Below are positions 53,105 through 63,633 of a DNA stretch of 64,000 bases, in pieces. The position numbers and the translations under genes were made by a program. The DNA is taken from the NCBI GenBank assembly GCA_036407035.1, contig DASXAA010000064.1, positions 1 to 64,000 of the forward strand, given 5' to 3'. The notes under the pieces were generated by a model that was not told where the DNA came from, ran no database searches, and was given only the letters and a program-made list of their open reading frames with translations. This DNA is from JACVRW01 sp036407035 (GTDB taxonomy: Bacteria > Actinomycetota > Thermoleophilia > Solirubrobacterales > Thermoleophilaceae). Within the stretch, counting starts at the first letter, position 1, and the number at the start of each line of letters is the position of its first letter.

Positions 53105-53462
53105 AGCCCTTCCATTATTTGCCGCTGCAGCGCGAGCATCTCGCCGTCGTCGGTCTCGTGGTCGTAGCCGCAGAGGTGGAGCACACCGTGGACCACGGCC
53201 TCGCTCAGGTCCTCGGTGTGCTCGGGACAGATCACGACGTCGCCGAGCTCGCGCGGCCCGACCGCCGGGCCGGTCTCGTCCACCGGGAAGGAGAGCACGT
53301 CGGTGGGGGCGTCCGTGCCGCGGTGGTCGCGGTTCAGGTCGCGGATGCGGGACTCGTCAACGAGCGCGAGCGCCAGGTGGCCGCCGTCCACCCCCGCCGC
53401 AGCGAGCGCCGCGAGCGCGGGTCTGCGAAGCCCCTCGGGGGCGTCGATGAGGTCGAGCTCGA

Positions 53463-53466
<4 letters not shown>
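53101..53466 (-). CDS. ybeY: rRNA maturation endonuclease YbeY, probable CTG start
   Basis: The zinc motif HGVLHLCGYDH and TDVLSFPVDE are canonical. The first standard start in frame (GTG 53391) would remove the first strand and helix of the fold (96 residues left). The frame is open upstream and reads IELDLIDAPEGLRRPALAAL, which fits the missing YbeY N-terminus, beginning right after a CTG at 53464-53466. That CTG overlaps the phoH stop as CTGA. With it the protein has 121 residues. No ATG, GTG or TTG is available there. Confidence 0.85.
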
Positions 53467-55517
<2,051 letters not shown>

Positions 55518-55686
55518 TAGTGGATGGTCGGTTCGCGGTCGGCGTGCCCGCGGGGGGCCGCCAGACCAAGCTGGGCAAGGACGCAGGGCGAAGCCAATGT
55601 CAAAGCCATTGGCGAGCCCGAGGACGCAGATCCAGCGAAGGTATGGCGGGTCATCCGTGGGTGCGCGGACCGCGGACCGGCCATCC

Positions 55687-56115
55687 TCAGGTCAGCTTCT
55701 CCCTGACCAGGGCGCTCACGCGCTTGCCGTCGGCGCGGCCCTTGACCTTCGGCATGACCGCCGCCATCACCTTGCCCATCTCCTTCGGCGAGGTGGCGCC
55801 GGACTCCGCCACCGCGTCGCCCACGATGGCGTCGAGCTCCTCGTCCGAGAGCTGCTCCGGCATGTAGGACGTGATGATCTCCGCCTCGCGCTCCTCCGCG
55901 TCCGCGAGGTCCTGGCGGCCGCCGTCGCGGTAGGCCTCGGCGGCCTCGAGCCGCCGCTTGCGCTCGCGCTGGAGCACCTCCACGTCCTCGCCGCCGTTCT
56001 CCTTGGCCGCCTTCTGCAGCTCGTTGGCGATCAGCCGCAGCGCGTGCACGCGCTCCTTCTCGCCGGCCTTGAGGGCGACGGTCACGTCCTGCTGGACCTG
56101 CTCGAGCAGAGTCAT
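55687..56115 (-). CDS. GatB/YqeY domain protein
   Basis: 142 residues, all of it the YqeY fold: LLEQVQQDVTVALKAGEKERVHALRLI, ERKRRLEAAEAYRDGGR and SPKEMGKVMAAVMPKVKGRADG. This family resembles the tail domain of GatB, which binds tRNA in the amidotransferase. Its own role is not settled. A 169-base gap to phoH holds nothing recognisable. Confidence 0.92.
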   Translation of the reverse strand: MTLLEQVQQDVTVALKAGEKERVHALRLIANELQKAAKENGGEDVEVLQRERKRRLEAAEAYRDGGRQDLADAEEREAEIITSYMPEQLSDEELDAIVGDAVAESGATSPKEMGKVMAAVMPKVKGRADGKRVSALVREKLT

Positions 56116-56175
56116 CCGCCTCAAGTGTAGGGCTGGACGCCGAGCGCTTCGGTTGCGAAAGGGCGGCTCCCGATC

Positions 56176-56196
56176 GGACTTAGCTAAGCTAAGTCC
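56176..56196. promoter_or_regulatory. Palindromic operator abutting the antitoxin start codon
   Basis: Arms GGACTTAGC (56176-56184) and GCTAAGTCC (56188-56196) form a perfect inverted repeat with spacer TAA, and the antitoxin ATG follows immediately. Toxin-antitoxin operons are usually autorepressed by the antitoxin on such palindromes. With no space for a ribosome-binding site, the message is probably leaderless or nearly so. Confidence 0.7.
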
Positions 56197-56430
56197 ATGA
56201 AGCAGGTCAACGTGCACGAGGCGAAGACGCATCTCTCGCGCCTTCTCGAGGAGGTGGAGAACGGCGACGAGATCGTGATCGCGCGCGCGGGCAAGCCCGT
56301 CGCCAAGCTCGTTCCGCACGCCGCGACCGAGCCTCGCCGCCCGGGCGGCGCGGAGGGACAGATCTGGATCGCCGACGACTTCGACGAGCTCGACGAGCAG
56401 ATCGCGCGCGACTTCGGTCTGCTCGAGTGA
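56197..56430 (+). CDS. Phd/YefM-family antitoxin
   Basis: 77 residues. The N-terminal DNA-binding fold reads VNVHEAKTHLSRLLEEVENGDEIVIARAGKPVAKLVP, typical of Phd/YefM. The acidic C-terminal tail (DDFDELDEQIARDFGLLE) would wrap the toxin. Paired with the VapC-type toxin by a GTGA overlap. Type II module, with the operator palindrome directly upstream. Confidence 0.9.
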   Translation: MKQVNVHEAKTHLSRLLEEVENGDEIVIARAGKPVAKLVPHAATEPRRPGGAEGQIWIADDFDELDEQIARDFGLLE

Positions 56431-56801
56431 GGCTGCTCCTCGACACGCACGTGCTGCTCTGGTGGCGGCTGCAGGAACCGCTCGCGCCCCCCGCCGCCGA
56501 TGCGATCGCCGACCCCCGCAACGACGTCTTCGTCAGTGCCGCCAGCATCTGGGAGGCCGAGATCAAGGCCGCGGCGGGAAAGCTCAGGCTCGGCGTCGAC
56601 CTGGTCGAGCAGGTGAGCGACGCCCGCTTCCGAGGGCTGCCGATCGAGCTTCAGCACGGCGTCGCCGCCGCGCGGCTGCCACCGCACCATCGCGACCCGT
56701 TCGACCGCATGCTGATCGCCCAGGCGAAGGCCGAGGGACTCACGCTCGTGTCTCGCGATCCGGTGTTCGGCGCCTACGGGATCCCCCTGCTGGCGGCGTA
56801 G
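56427..56801 (+). CDS. VapC-like PIN-domain toxin
   Basis: 124 residues. PIN-domain acidic residues are visible in LLLDTHVLLWW, SAASIWEAEIKAA and DPFDRMLIAQAKAEG, then LVSRDPVFGAYGI. Such toxins are Mg-dependent RNases that cut tRNA or rRNA. GTG 56427 overlaps the antitoxin stop, so antitoxin is made first. The gene looks intact. Confidence 0.9.
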   Translation: MRLLLDTHVLLWWRLQEPLAPPAADAIADPRNDVFVSAASIWEAEIKAAAGKLRLGVDLVEQVSDARFRGLPIELQHGVAAARLPPHHRDPFDRMLIAQAKAEGLTLVSRDPVFGAYGIPLLAA

Positions 56802-56811
56802 CCCGCCGCGG

Positions 56812-57570
56812 TCAGGGCACGATCGCGACCACGCGCGCCGGCGCCGCGCTCCCGCCCACGATCCTCAGCGGGAAGCACGCCACCCGGAACCCGGTCGGCG
56901 GCAGCCGGTCCAGGTTCACGAGCCGCTCGATCTGCGAGTACGGCAGGTCGCACTGGTGGGCGGCCCAGAACACGCCGGGCTCGTCGCGCTCGATCGCCTC
57001 CTGCGCCTGCATGTAGAGCGGGCGGTCCCAGCCCCAGGCGTCGATCCCCATCACGCGCACGCCGCGCTCGAACAACCAGCGGGTGGCGGCGGCGGTAACG
57101 CCGGGGCCGAGCGCCATGTAGGCGGGCTCGCCGTAGTGCGCGTCGCGCCCGGTGCGCACGAGCACGATGTCGAGCTCCTTGAGCTCGTGTCCGATCCGCT
57201 CGAGCTCGCCCTCCACGTCCGCCACGTCCACCGCCTCGCCGTCCGCCTTGGCGGTCATGTCGAGCACGACGCCGTCCGAGAAGAACCACTCGAGCGGCAG
57301 CTCGTCGATCGTCTCGGCGCGCTCGCCGCGAATGGTCGAGTTGTAGTGCCAGGGGGCGTCCACGTGGGTCGAGTTGTGGGTGCCGAAGCGGGTGAACGTC
57401 TCGGTCGCCCAGCCCTCGCCGTCGCGCAGCAGGCGCGTCGGCACCCCGAGCAGCGACTCGATGTCGACGGCGCCCCTGGCGTGGTCCACGAACTCGATGT
57501 CGGTCCGCAAGAGCTCGGGCAACTCACTCGGGCTGGGCGAGATCGGTGCGGACAAGTCGACCAGCGGCAC
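56812..57570 (-). CDS. Metal-dependent cyclase/kynurenine formamidase-like protein
   Basis: 252 residues of the putative-cyclase (KynB-like) family. The metal site is HNSTHVDAPWHY (variant of HxTHxDxPxH), with DIVLVRTGRDAHYGEP and GVRVMGIDAWGWDRP further on. Relatives hydrolyse N-formylkynurenine, isatin or other amides. No kyn genes are near, so the substrate is open. GTG 57570 diverges from the antiporter gene over a gap of 27 bases. Confidence 0.87.
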   Translation of the reverse strand: MPLVDLSAPISPSPSELPELLRTDIEFVDHARGAVDIESLLGVPTRLLRDGEGWATETFTRFGTHNSTHVDAPWHYNSTIRGERAETIDELPLEWFFSDGVVLDMTAKADGEAVDVADVEGELERIGHELKELDIVLVRTGRDAHYGEPAYMALGPGVTAAATRWLFERGVRVMGIDAWGWDRPLYMQAQEAIERDEPGVFWAAHQCDLPYSQIERLVNLDRLPPTGFRVACFPLRIVGGSAAPARVVAIVP

Positions 57571-57597
57571 GCCGCGATCCTAGACTGGCAGCCTCCC

Positions 57598-59418
57598 GTG
57601 AGCGAGGGGACGCTCATCTTCGTGGCCGGAGCGCTGCTCGCTCTCGGCATCGCTGCGTCACTCGTGGCCGGCCGGCTACGGGTGCCCGGCCTCGTGCTGT
57701 TCCTCGCGCTCGGGATGGCGATCGGCTCCGACGGCCTCGGCTGGCTCGACTTCGGCCACACCGACGCGGACAAGGAGCTCGCCCGCACCATCGGCGTCAT
57801 CGCCCTCGGCCTGATCCTGTTCGAGGGCGGCCTCGCGGCCGGCTGGGAGGAGATCCGGCCGGTCGTGTGGCCGAGCGCCACGCTCGCGGTCGCGGGGACC
57901 ATCCTGACCGCGGTGGTGGTCGGCCTCGCCGGCGCGTGGCTGCTCGACCTCGAGACCGTCCACGGCCTCCTGCTCGGGTCGATCGTCGCGGCGACGGACG
58001 GCGCCGCTGTGTTCTCGATCCTGCGCGGGTCGAGCATCAAGCGGCGCGTGGCGCGCGTGCTCGAGGCCGAGTCCGGGATGAACGACCCGATCGCGGTCGT
58101 GCTGGTGCTCGGGTTCATCGACACGATCACCGAGCCCGACTTCGGCGCGCTCGACATGATCGGCAGGGGCGTGCTGGAGCTGTCGATCGGCGCCGCGTCC
58201 GGCATCCTCGTCGGGCTCGGGGCGGCGGAGGCCTTCCGCCGCGTCCGCTTCGGCACGACCGGCCTGTACCCCGTCGGCTCGATCGCCGCGGCGGCCCTCT
58301 CGTTCGGCCTCGCCGACGTGCTCCACGGCTCCGGCTTCATCGCCGCCTACCTCACCGGGCTGATACTCGGCAGCGCGCAGATCCCCGCGCGGCGCACGAT
58401 CGCCGACTTCCACGACGGGCTCGCGTGGGTCAGCCAGATCGCGGTGTTCTTCACGCTCGGCCTGCTGGTGTTCCCGAGCCAGTTCGGCGACGTCGCCGCC
58501 GACTCCCTGCTGATCGCGGCCGTCCTGATCCTCGTCGCCCGGCCGCTGTCGACGCTCGTCTGCACGCTGCCGTTCGGGTTCTCGCTGCGCGAGGCGACGC
58601 TCGTGAACTGGGGCGGCCTGCGCGGCGCCGCCCCGATCGTGCTCGCCACGTTCCCGCTGATCGAGACCAAGTACGCGCCGGCAGGGGAGGCGCAGGACTT
58701 CTTCAACATCGTCTTCTTCGTGGTGCTCGCCTCGACGATCCTGCAGGGGGCGACGTTCGAGCGCCTCGCCGTCGCGCTCGGTCTGACGACCAAGGAGCCG
58801 GCGATCCAGCGGCCACTCGTGGAGGTGGGGACCATCCGGCGGCTCGGCGCGGAGGTGCTCGAGTTCCCGGTCGGCGACTCGGACGCGATCGCCGGCCGGC
58901 TCGTCAACGAGCTCGGCCTGCCGCGCGACGCCCTCGTCAGCGTGATCGTCCGCGGCGACCAGGCTCTCCTGCCGCGCGGCTCGACCACGATCGAGGGCGG
59001 CGACCGCCTCCACATCCTCGTGCGGCAGCCCGTGCGCGAGCAGGTGGAGGGGCTGTTCGAGCGATGGCGCGCCGGCCCGATCGGCGAGCCGGAGGAGGTC
59101 ATCCTGCCGATGCACGGCCGCGCGTCGATCTTCAGCGTGCGCCCGTGGAAGGAGGAGTTCGGCGACGCCGGCGACCCGCGCGAGGTCGAGGGGATCGAGG
59201 TCGTCCGCCACCTGCGCGTGCGCCGTGGCCAACCGGGCGCGCTCGTGCAGCTCCAGGACGGCCGCTACGCGGTCACGGGCGACGGCCTCGTGGCGATCGG
59301 CGGGCCGCGGCGGCTGTTCCGCTACTGCCGCGACCGCATCCGAGCGGCCGAGGACCCCGTCTCCGTCGCGTGGTGGCAGGAGGTCGCGGGCGTGCTGTCG
59401 CAGCACGTGGCGCGCTGA
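57598..59418 (+). CDS. K+/H+ or Na+/H+ antiporter of the CPA1 family (NhaP2/CvrA-like) with C-terminal RCK domain
   Basis: 606 residues. About 12 membrane segments (1-395) with the ion-site region EAESGMNDPIAVVLVLG. A TrkA-C/RCK-type regulatory domain follows (about 415-485: VNELGLPRDALVSVIVRGDQALLPRGSTTIEGGDRLHIL). The last about 110 residues are a family-specific tail. GTG 57598. It is probably used in pH or potassium homeostasis and gated by a ligand on the RCK domain. Confidence 0.92.
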   Translation: MSEGTLIFVAGALLALGIAASLVAGRLRVPGLVLFLALGMAIGSDGLGWLDFGHTDADKELARTIGVIALGLILFEGGLAAGWEEIRPVVWPSATLAVAGTILTAVVVGLAGAWLLDLETVHGLLLGSIVAATDGAAVFSILRGSSIKRRVARVLEAESGMNDPIAVVLVLGFIDTITEPDFGALDMIGRGVLELSIGAASGILVGLGAAEAFRRVRFGTTGLYPVGSIAAAALSFGLADVLHGSGFIAAYLTGLILGSAQIPARRTIADFHDGLAWVSQIAVFFTLGLLVFPSQFGDVAADSLLIAAVLILVARPLSTLVCTLPFGFSLREATLVNWGGLRGAAPIVLATFPLIETKYAPAGEAQDFFNIVFFVVLASTILQGATFERLAVALGLTTKEPAIQRPLVEVGTIRRLGAEVLEFPVGDSDAIAGRLVNELGLPRDALVSVIVRGDQALLPRGSTTIEGGDRLHILVRQPVREQVEGLFERWRAGPIGEPEEVILPMHGRASIFSVRPWKEEFGDAGDPREVEGIEVVRHLRVRRGQPGALVQLQDGRYAVTGDGLVAIGGPRRLFRYCRDRIRAAEDPVSVAWWQEVAGVLSQHVAR

Positions 59419-59423
59419 GGCGC

Positions 59424-60221
59424 CTACGGCGCGAGCAGCAGCGCCGTCCAGCCCCGGTCGGACAGCCGCCGGCGCTCCCGCAGCGGCGCGAACGCCGCCG
59501 CCACCTCGTCCGCCTCCTCGTCCAGCAGGCCCGAGGCGATCAGCGCTCCGGGCCGCGCGTCGATCAGCGACGCCACGCGCAGCAGCAGCGGCCGCACCAG
59601 GTTCGCCGCCACCACGTCAGCGGCCGGCGCGGGCTCGGTGCGCACGTCGATCCGCTCCACGCGATCCAGCCGCACGCCGTTCGCGGCCGCGTTCGCGCGC
59701 GTGGCCTCGAGCGCGGCCGGCTCGTAGTCCGCCGCCGCCACGGGCGCGAAGCCCAGGCGCGCCGCCGCTATCGCCAGCACGCCCGAGCCGCAGCCGACGT
59801 CCGCGAAGGAGCCGCGCGCCTCCAGCCCCAGCATCAGCTCCAGGCACAGCCTCGTCGTCGGGTGGGCCCCGGTCCCGAACGCCTGCCCCGGGTCGATCAC
59901 CAGGTCCTCGGCCCCCTGCCTGGACTCGGCCCACGGCGGCCTCACCCACAGCCGCTCCCCGACCAGCACCGGCCGGTGGAACTCCTTCCAGCGTTCCGCC
60001 CAGTCGTCGGGCATCTCCTCGCCGCTCACCCGCACGCGCACGCCGGCCACCTCGGCCTCGCCGCGCGGCAGCGCCGGCAGCTCGCCGGGCGCGCCGTACA
60101 GCGCGTACTCGACGAAGCCGTCGCCGTCCAGCTGCTCGACGCCGCCCGGGGCCAGCTCGAGCACCGCGGCCAGCACCTGCTCGGCCGCCTCGGCGGGCGC
60201 CCGGATCGCCAGCCGGATCAG
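59424..60221 (-). CDS. prmA: Ribosomal protein L11 methyltransferase, probable CTG start
   Basis: 265 residues. PrmA motifs: WAERWKEFHRPVLVGERLWVRPPW, DPGQAFGTGAHPTTRLCLELM and SAM site ADVGCGSGVLAIAAARLG. The N-terminus reads IRLAIRAPAEAAEQV directly after a CTG at 60219-60221, which overlaps the dnaJ stop (CTGA). There is no ATG, GTG or TTG at the family-typical start, so CTG is the most likely initiator. It methylates L11. It is the last gene of hrcA-dnaJ-prmA. Confidence 0.9.
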   Translation of the reverse strand: MIRLAIRAPAEAAEQVLAAVLELAPGGVEQLDGDGFVEYALYGAPGELPALPRGEAEVAGVRVRVSGEEMPDDWAERWKEFHRPVLVGERLWVRPPWAESRQGAEDLVIDPGQAFGTGAHPTTRLCLELMLGLEARGSFADVGCGSGVLAIAAARLGFAPVAAADYEPAALEATRANAAANGVRLDRVERIDVRTEPAPAADVVAANLVRPLLLRVASLIDARPGALIASGLLDEEADEVAAAFAPLRERRRLSDRGWTALLLAP

Positions 60222-61345
60222 CGGAACGCGCGCCTCAGCTTGCCCACCAGCGAGTCGTCGGCGGGCTCCGCCAGGTTCTTGTCGGTGAGCGAGTCGCGCA
60301 GCTCCTCGAGCAGCCGGCGCTGGTCGGCGCTCAGGTTGCGCGGGATCAGCACGTTCAGGACCACGCGCTGGTCGCCGCGGCGGCCGCGGCCGAGCGTGGG
60401 CATGCCACGGCCCCTCAGCGTCACGACCGTTCCGGGCTGGGTGCCGGCCTGGACGTCGATCTCCTCGTCGCCGTCGAGCGTCGGCACCACCACGGTCGTG
60501 CCGAGCGCCGCCTCCGGCGCCGGCACGTCCACCACGGTCACGAGGTCGCTGCCGTCGCGAAGGAAGCGCTCGTCCTCCGCCACCCGCACGAGCACGTAGA
60601 GGTCGCCGGGCGGCCCGCCGCGCTCGCCGGCGTGGCCGCGCCCGGTGAGCCGGATTCGCTGCTCGTCCGAGATCCCCGCAGGCACGTCGACCGTGAGTGC
60701 CTTGCGCACCGCGCGCCGGCCGGCGCCGCCGCACGCCGTGCAGGGGTCGCGCGGCACCTGGCCCTCGCCGCCGCAGACCTCGCAGAGCTGCTCGCGCACC
60801 AGCTGGCCGAACACCGTGCGCGAGACCTGCCGGACGCGGCCGGCGCCGCCGCAGTTCCTGCAGGTGTCCACGCTCGAGCCCGGCTCGGCGCGGCCGCCGT
60901 TGCAGCGCTCGCACGTCTCGACAACGTCGAACGAGACCTCCACCTGCGTCCCGCGCGCCGCCTCCTCGAGCGACACCTCCGCCTCGACCGCGATGTCGCC
61001 GCCCTGCATCCGGCCGGGGCCGCGGCCGAAGACGGAGCCGAACGGGTCGCTGCCGCCGAAGAACGCGTCGAAGATGTCGGAGAACGAGCCGAACCCGTGC
61101 GACGCGGAGGCGAACCCGCGCGAGTCGAGCCCCTCGAAGCCGAAGCGGTCGTACACGGCCCGGCGCTCGGAGTCGGAGAGGATCTCGTACGCCTCGGCCG
61201 CCTCCTTGAACTTCTCCTCGGCCTCCGGGTCGTGCCTGTTCACGTCCGGGTGCAGCTCGCGGGCGAGGCCGCGGAAGGCCTTCTTGATCTCCTGCCCGTC
61301 GGCGTCACGCGCGACGCCGAGCACCTCGTACGGGTCGCGCCTCAC
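60218..61345 (-). CDS. dnaJ: Chaperone DnaJ
   Basis: 375 residues: J-domain (1-70) with HPD in LHPDVNRH, a Gly/Phe-type region, the zinc domain with four CxxCxG repeats (CERCNGG, CRNCGGAG, CEVCGGEG, CTACGGAG) and the C-terminal client-binding domains. It is the co-chaperone of DnaK. GTG 61345 overlaps the hrcA stop (GTGA). Being with hrcA, it is likely the heat-shock-regulated copy. Confidence 0.97.
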   Translation of the reverse strand: MRRDPYEVLGVARDADGQEIKKAFRGLARELHPDVNRHDPEAEEKFKEAAEAYEILSDSERRAVYDRFGFEGLDSRGFASASHGFGSFSDIFDAFFGGSDPFGSVFGRGPGRMQGGDIAVEAEVSLEEAARGTQVEVSFDVVETCERCNGGRAEPGSSVDTCRNCGGAGRVRQVSRTVFGQLVREQLCEVCGGEGQVPRDPCTACGGAGRRAVRKALTVDVPAGISDEQRIRLTGRGHAGERGGPPGDLYVLVRVAEDERFLRDGSDLVTVVDVPAPEAALGTTVVVPTLDGDEEIDVQAGTQPGTVVTLRGRGMPTLGRGRRGDQRVVLNVLIPRNLSADQRRLLEELRDSLTDKNLAEPADDSLVGKLRRAFR

Positions 61346-62376
61346 TCGTCGTACACCTCGGCCACGAAGCGGGACAGCTCGGACGCCGCCTGCCGCACCG
61401 CGATGATCGCCCCCGGGTAGTCCATCCGGACGGGACCGATGACCGACACGGCGCCCAGGTTGCGACGCGCGAGGCCGTAGTTGGCGGCGACGAGGCTGAG
61501 CGACCGCAGCTCGGGCGCCGGGTTCTCGCGGCCGATGCGCAGGTACACGCTCGGCTCCGAGAGCGACTGGCGCAGCACCCCGAGCAGCGCGCGCCGGTGC
61601 TCGAGCATGTCGAGCAGCGCGCCGATCTGGGACAGCTCCTGGAAGCGCTGCTCGGAGACGAGCCGGGCCGCGCCCTCCATGAAGAGGTCGTGATCGGCCG
61701 TGTCCTCGAGCTGCGTGAACGCCGGCGCGAGCGTGGCGAGGAACGCGCGCTCGCGCTCGGACAGCTCCGGCTCGCTCAGCCGGTGCATCACCGTCCGCGC
61801 GCCGACGCCGATGCCGCCGAGCGCCTCGTTCAGGTAGCTGACGGCCCAGTCGATCAGGCCGGGATCCACCGGCTCGTCGTACGAGATCACCCGCTTCGTG
61901 ACGCCCCCGGTGGACGTGATCACGACGATCATCGCCACCTGGGGCTGGAGCAGCAGCACCTCCACGCGCCGGATCGTGGCCGTCTCGATCGGCGGCGCGG
62001 TGACGAGCGCCAGCAGGCTCGTGACCTGCGACAGCTGCTCCGTCGTCGCGCGCACCGCCTCGTCCACCTCGCGCCGCATGTCGGACAGCTCCACGGACCG
62101 CCGCGGCACCGGCAGCCGGCCCTCGCTCAGAACCCCGTCCACGTAGCTGCGGTAGCCGACGTCGGTCGGCACGCGCCCGGCAGAGGTGTGCGGGTGCTCG
62201 AGCAGCCCGGCCTCCTCAAGCCGCGCCAGCTCGGCCCGCACGGTGGACGGGCCCCACGGCACGTCGTCCTGCTCGGAGAGCCACTTGGAGCCCACGGGCT
62301 GGTCGAGGGCCAGATGGCCCTCCACGACCTTGCGCAGGATGAAGCTCTGCCGCTCGCTGATCTCCACGTCACCCAT
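61342..62376 (-). CDS. hrcA: Heat-inducible transcription repressor HrcA
   Basis: 344 residues. The N-terminal winged helix (SERQSFILRKVVEGHLALDQPVGSKWL, GPSTVRAELARLEEAGLLEHPHTSAGRVPTDVGYRSYVD) is canonical; a GAF-like middle and dimerisation domain follow. It represses chaperone genes at CIRCE sites. No CIRCE inverted repeat was seen upstream; the gene overlaps the end of the HxlR gene by 8 bases. Confidence 0.96.
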   Translation of the reverse strand: MGDVEISERQSFILRKVVEGHLALDQPVGSKWLSEQDDVPWGPSTVRAELARLEEAGLLEHPHTSAGRVPTDVGYRSYVDGVLSEGRLPVPRRSVELSDMRREVDEAVRATTEQLSQVTSLLALVTAPPIETATIRRVEVLLLQPQVAMIVVITSTGGVTKRVISYDEPVDPGLIDWAVSYLNEALGGIGVGARTVMHRLSEPELSERERAFLATLAPAFTQLEDTADHDLFMEGAARLVSEQRFQELSQIGALLDMLEHRRALLGVLRQSLSEPSVYLRIGRENPAPELRSLSLVAANYGLARRNLGAVSVIGPVRMDYPGAIIAVRQAASELSRFVAEVYDE

Positions 62377-62749
62377 TCTGACCTGCCTCGTGCGCCGCCC
62401 GCGCCCGTTGCACCTCCGGGAGGTGCTCCATCGCCCACGCGCAGATGGCGACGAGCGGCTCCCTGAGCGTAGTGCCGAGCGGCGTGAGCGAGTACTCCAC
62501 GTGCGGCGGGATCTGGTTCCTCACCTGCCGCTCGACGAGCCCGTCGCGCTCCATGCTGCGCAGGGTCTGGGTCAGCATCTTCTGTGACACGCCCTCGATC
62601 ATCCGCATCAGCTCGCCGTGGCGCCGCGGGCCGTCGACGAGCGCGTAGACCACGAGGATCGACCACTTGTCGGCGATCCGGTCGAGCGCCTGCCTCGACT
62701 CGCAGTTCCGGTCGAGCACGTTCGGCTGTACGGGCAGTTCGCGATCCAT
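62369..62749 (-). CDS. HxlR-family transcriptional regulator
   Basis: 126 residues. The winged helix has CESRQALDRIADKWSILVVYAL with the family Cys near position 16, GPRRHGELMRMIEGVSQKMLTQTLRSMERDGLVER and VEYSLTPLG. HxlR proteins often sense reactive or electrophilic compounds. It diverges from the MBL hydrolase gene, its probable target. The 3' end overlaps the hrcA start. Confidence 0.9.
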   Translation of the reverse strand: MDRELPVQPNVLDRNCESRQALDRIADKWSILVVYALVDGPRRHGELMRMIEGVSQKMLTQTLRSMERDGLVERQVRNQIPPHVEYSLTPLGTTLREPLVAICAWAMEHLPEVQRARAAHEAGQNG

Positions 62750-62823
62750 GGCCGTTCCGGTGCCTATAGGTACCAGAAAGTGCCTACTTGTCAATCGGTG
62801 CCCAGGCACGTACGGTCGCGGCC
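62750..62823. promoter_or_regulatory. Divergent promoter/operator region hxlR-MBL hydrolase
   Basis: 74 bases with four GTGCC-like repeats (including GGTGCCTATAGGTACC, an almost perfect palindrome at about 62759-62774). On the minus strand a perfect TTGACA at about 62789-62794 can serve hxlR. On the plus strand TTGTCA, 17 bases and TACGGT end 8 bases before the MBL ATG, suggesting a near-leaderless message. Inferred. Confidence 0.4.
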
Positions 62824-63633
62824 ATGCCGACGATCCACCGATACGAATCCACCACCGGCGGCGTGCCGGTGAACGCCTACCTGGTCGAGACCGCCACCGG
62901 CGTGATCGCCGTGGACGCCACGCTGACCGTGTCCGGCGGCCGCGGCCTGCGCGAGCGGATTGGCCGGCTCGGCAAGCCGCTGCGCGCCGTGCTCCTGACC
63001 CACGCCCACCCCGACCACTACGGCGGCCTCGCCGAGCTCGGCGAGGTCGAGATCGTGGCGACCGAGGGCGTGGACCGCGTGATCCGCCGCGACGACGACG
63101 TGAAGGAGGAGATCCTGCGGCCGATGTTCGGCGACGAGTGGCCGCGCGAGCGCGCGTTCCCCAACCGCACCGTCGCCGACGGCGAGACGCTCTCGTTCGA
63201 CGGCGCCGAGCTGCGCGTCGTGGACCTGGGCCCGGGCGAGTCACCGCACGACAGCATGTGGGTGCTCGAGGGCGCCGGCGCGGTGTTCTGCGGCGACCAG
63301 GCCTACGGCGGCCGCATGCACTCCTACCTCGCCGACGGCTTCCACGAGCAGTGGCTCGGCCACATCGACCGCCTGACGGCCGAGCTGCCGGCGGGCACGA
63401 CGCTCCACATCGGCCACGGGGAGCCCGCCCCGCTCGAGCTGCTCCAGTGGCAGCGCGGGTACATCACCCGCTTCGTGGACGCCGTCCGGGAGGCGGACTG
63501 GTCGGAGCCCGAGGCGGCCACGGCCTCCGTGACGGCCGCGATGCGGCGCCACCTGCCGAGCGAGGAGCTGGCGTTCCTGATGGAGCTGAGCGTGGCGCCG
63601 CTGGCGGCGCAGCTGGGGCTTGTCGCGGCCTAA
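62824..63633 (+). CDS. MBL-fold metallo-hydrolase
   Basis: 269 residues. The dinuclear zinc motif is LLTHAHPDHYGG (HxHxDH), with further ligands in SPHDSMWV, VFCGDQAYGG and LHIGHGEP. ATG 62824. It could be a lactonase or thioesterase-like hydrolase of the general MBL group. HxlR control suggests a detoxification role. Its stop overlaps that of the next gene from the other strand. Confidence 0.9.
   Translation: MPTIHRYESTTGGVPVNAYLVETATGVIAVDATLTVSGGRGLRERIGRLGKPLRAVLLTHAHPDHYGGLAELGEVEIVATEGVDRVIRRDDDVKEEILRPMFGDEWPRERAFPNRTVADGETLSFDGAELRVVDLGPGESPHDSMWVLEGAGAVFCGDQAYGGRMHSYLADGFHEQWLGHIDRLTAELPAGTTLHIGHGEPAPLELLQWQRGYITRFVDAVREADWSEPEAATASVTAAMRRHLPSEELAFLMELSVAPLAAQLGLVAA

Noticed and set aside
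55518..55686. Small gene between phoH and the YqeY gene
   Set aside because: Only short frames without ribosome sites or recognisable features.
57546..60599. A 1017-residue open frame across the antiporter, prmA and dnaJ
   Set aside because: Low-complexity Arg-rich translation opposite or out of frame with three recognised genes.
62377..62749. CIRCE element for hrcA-dnaJ
   Set aside because: No TTAGCACTC/GAGTGCTAA inverted repeat found upstream of hrcA; the upstream sequence is coding for the HxlR regulator.
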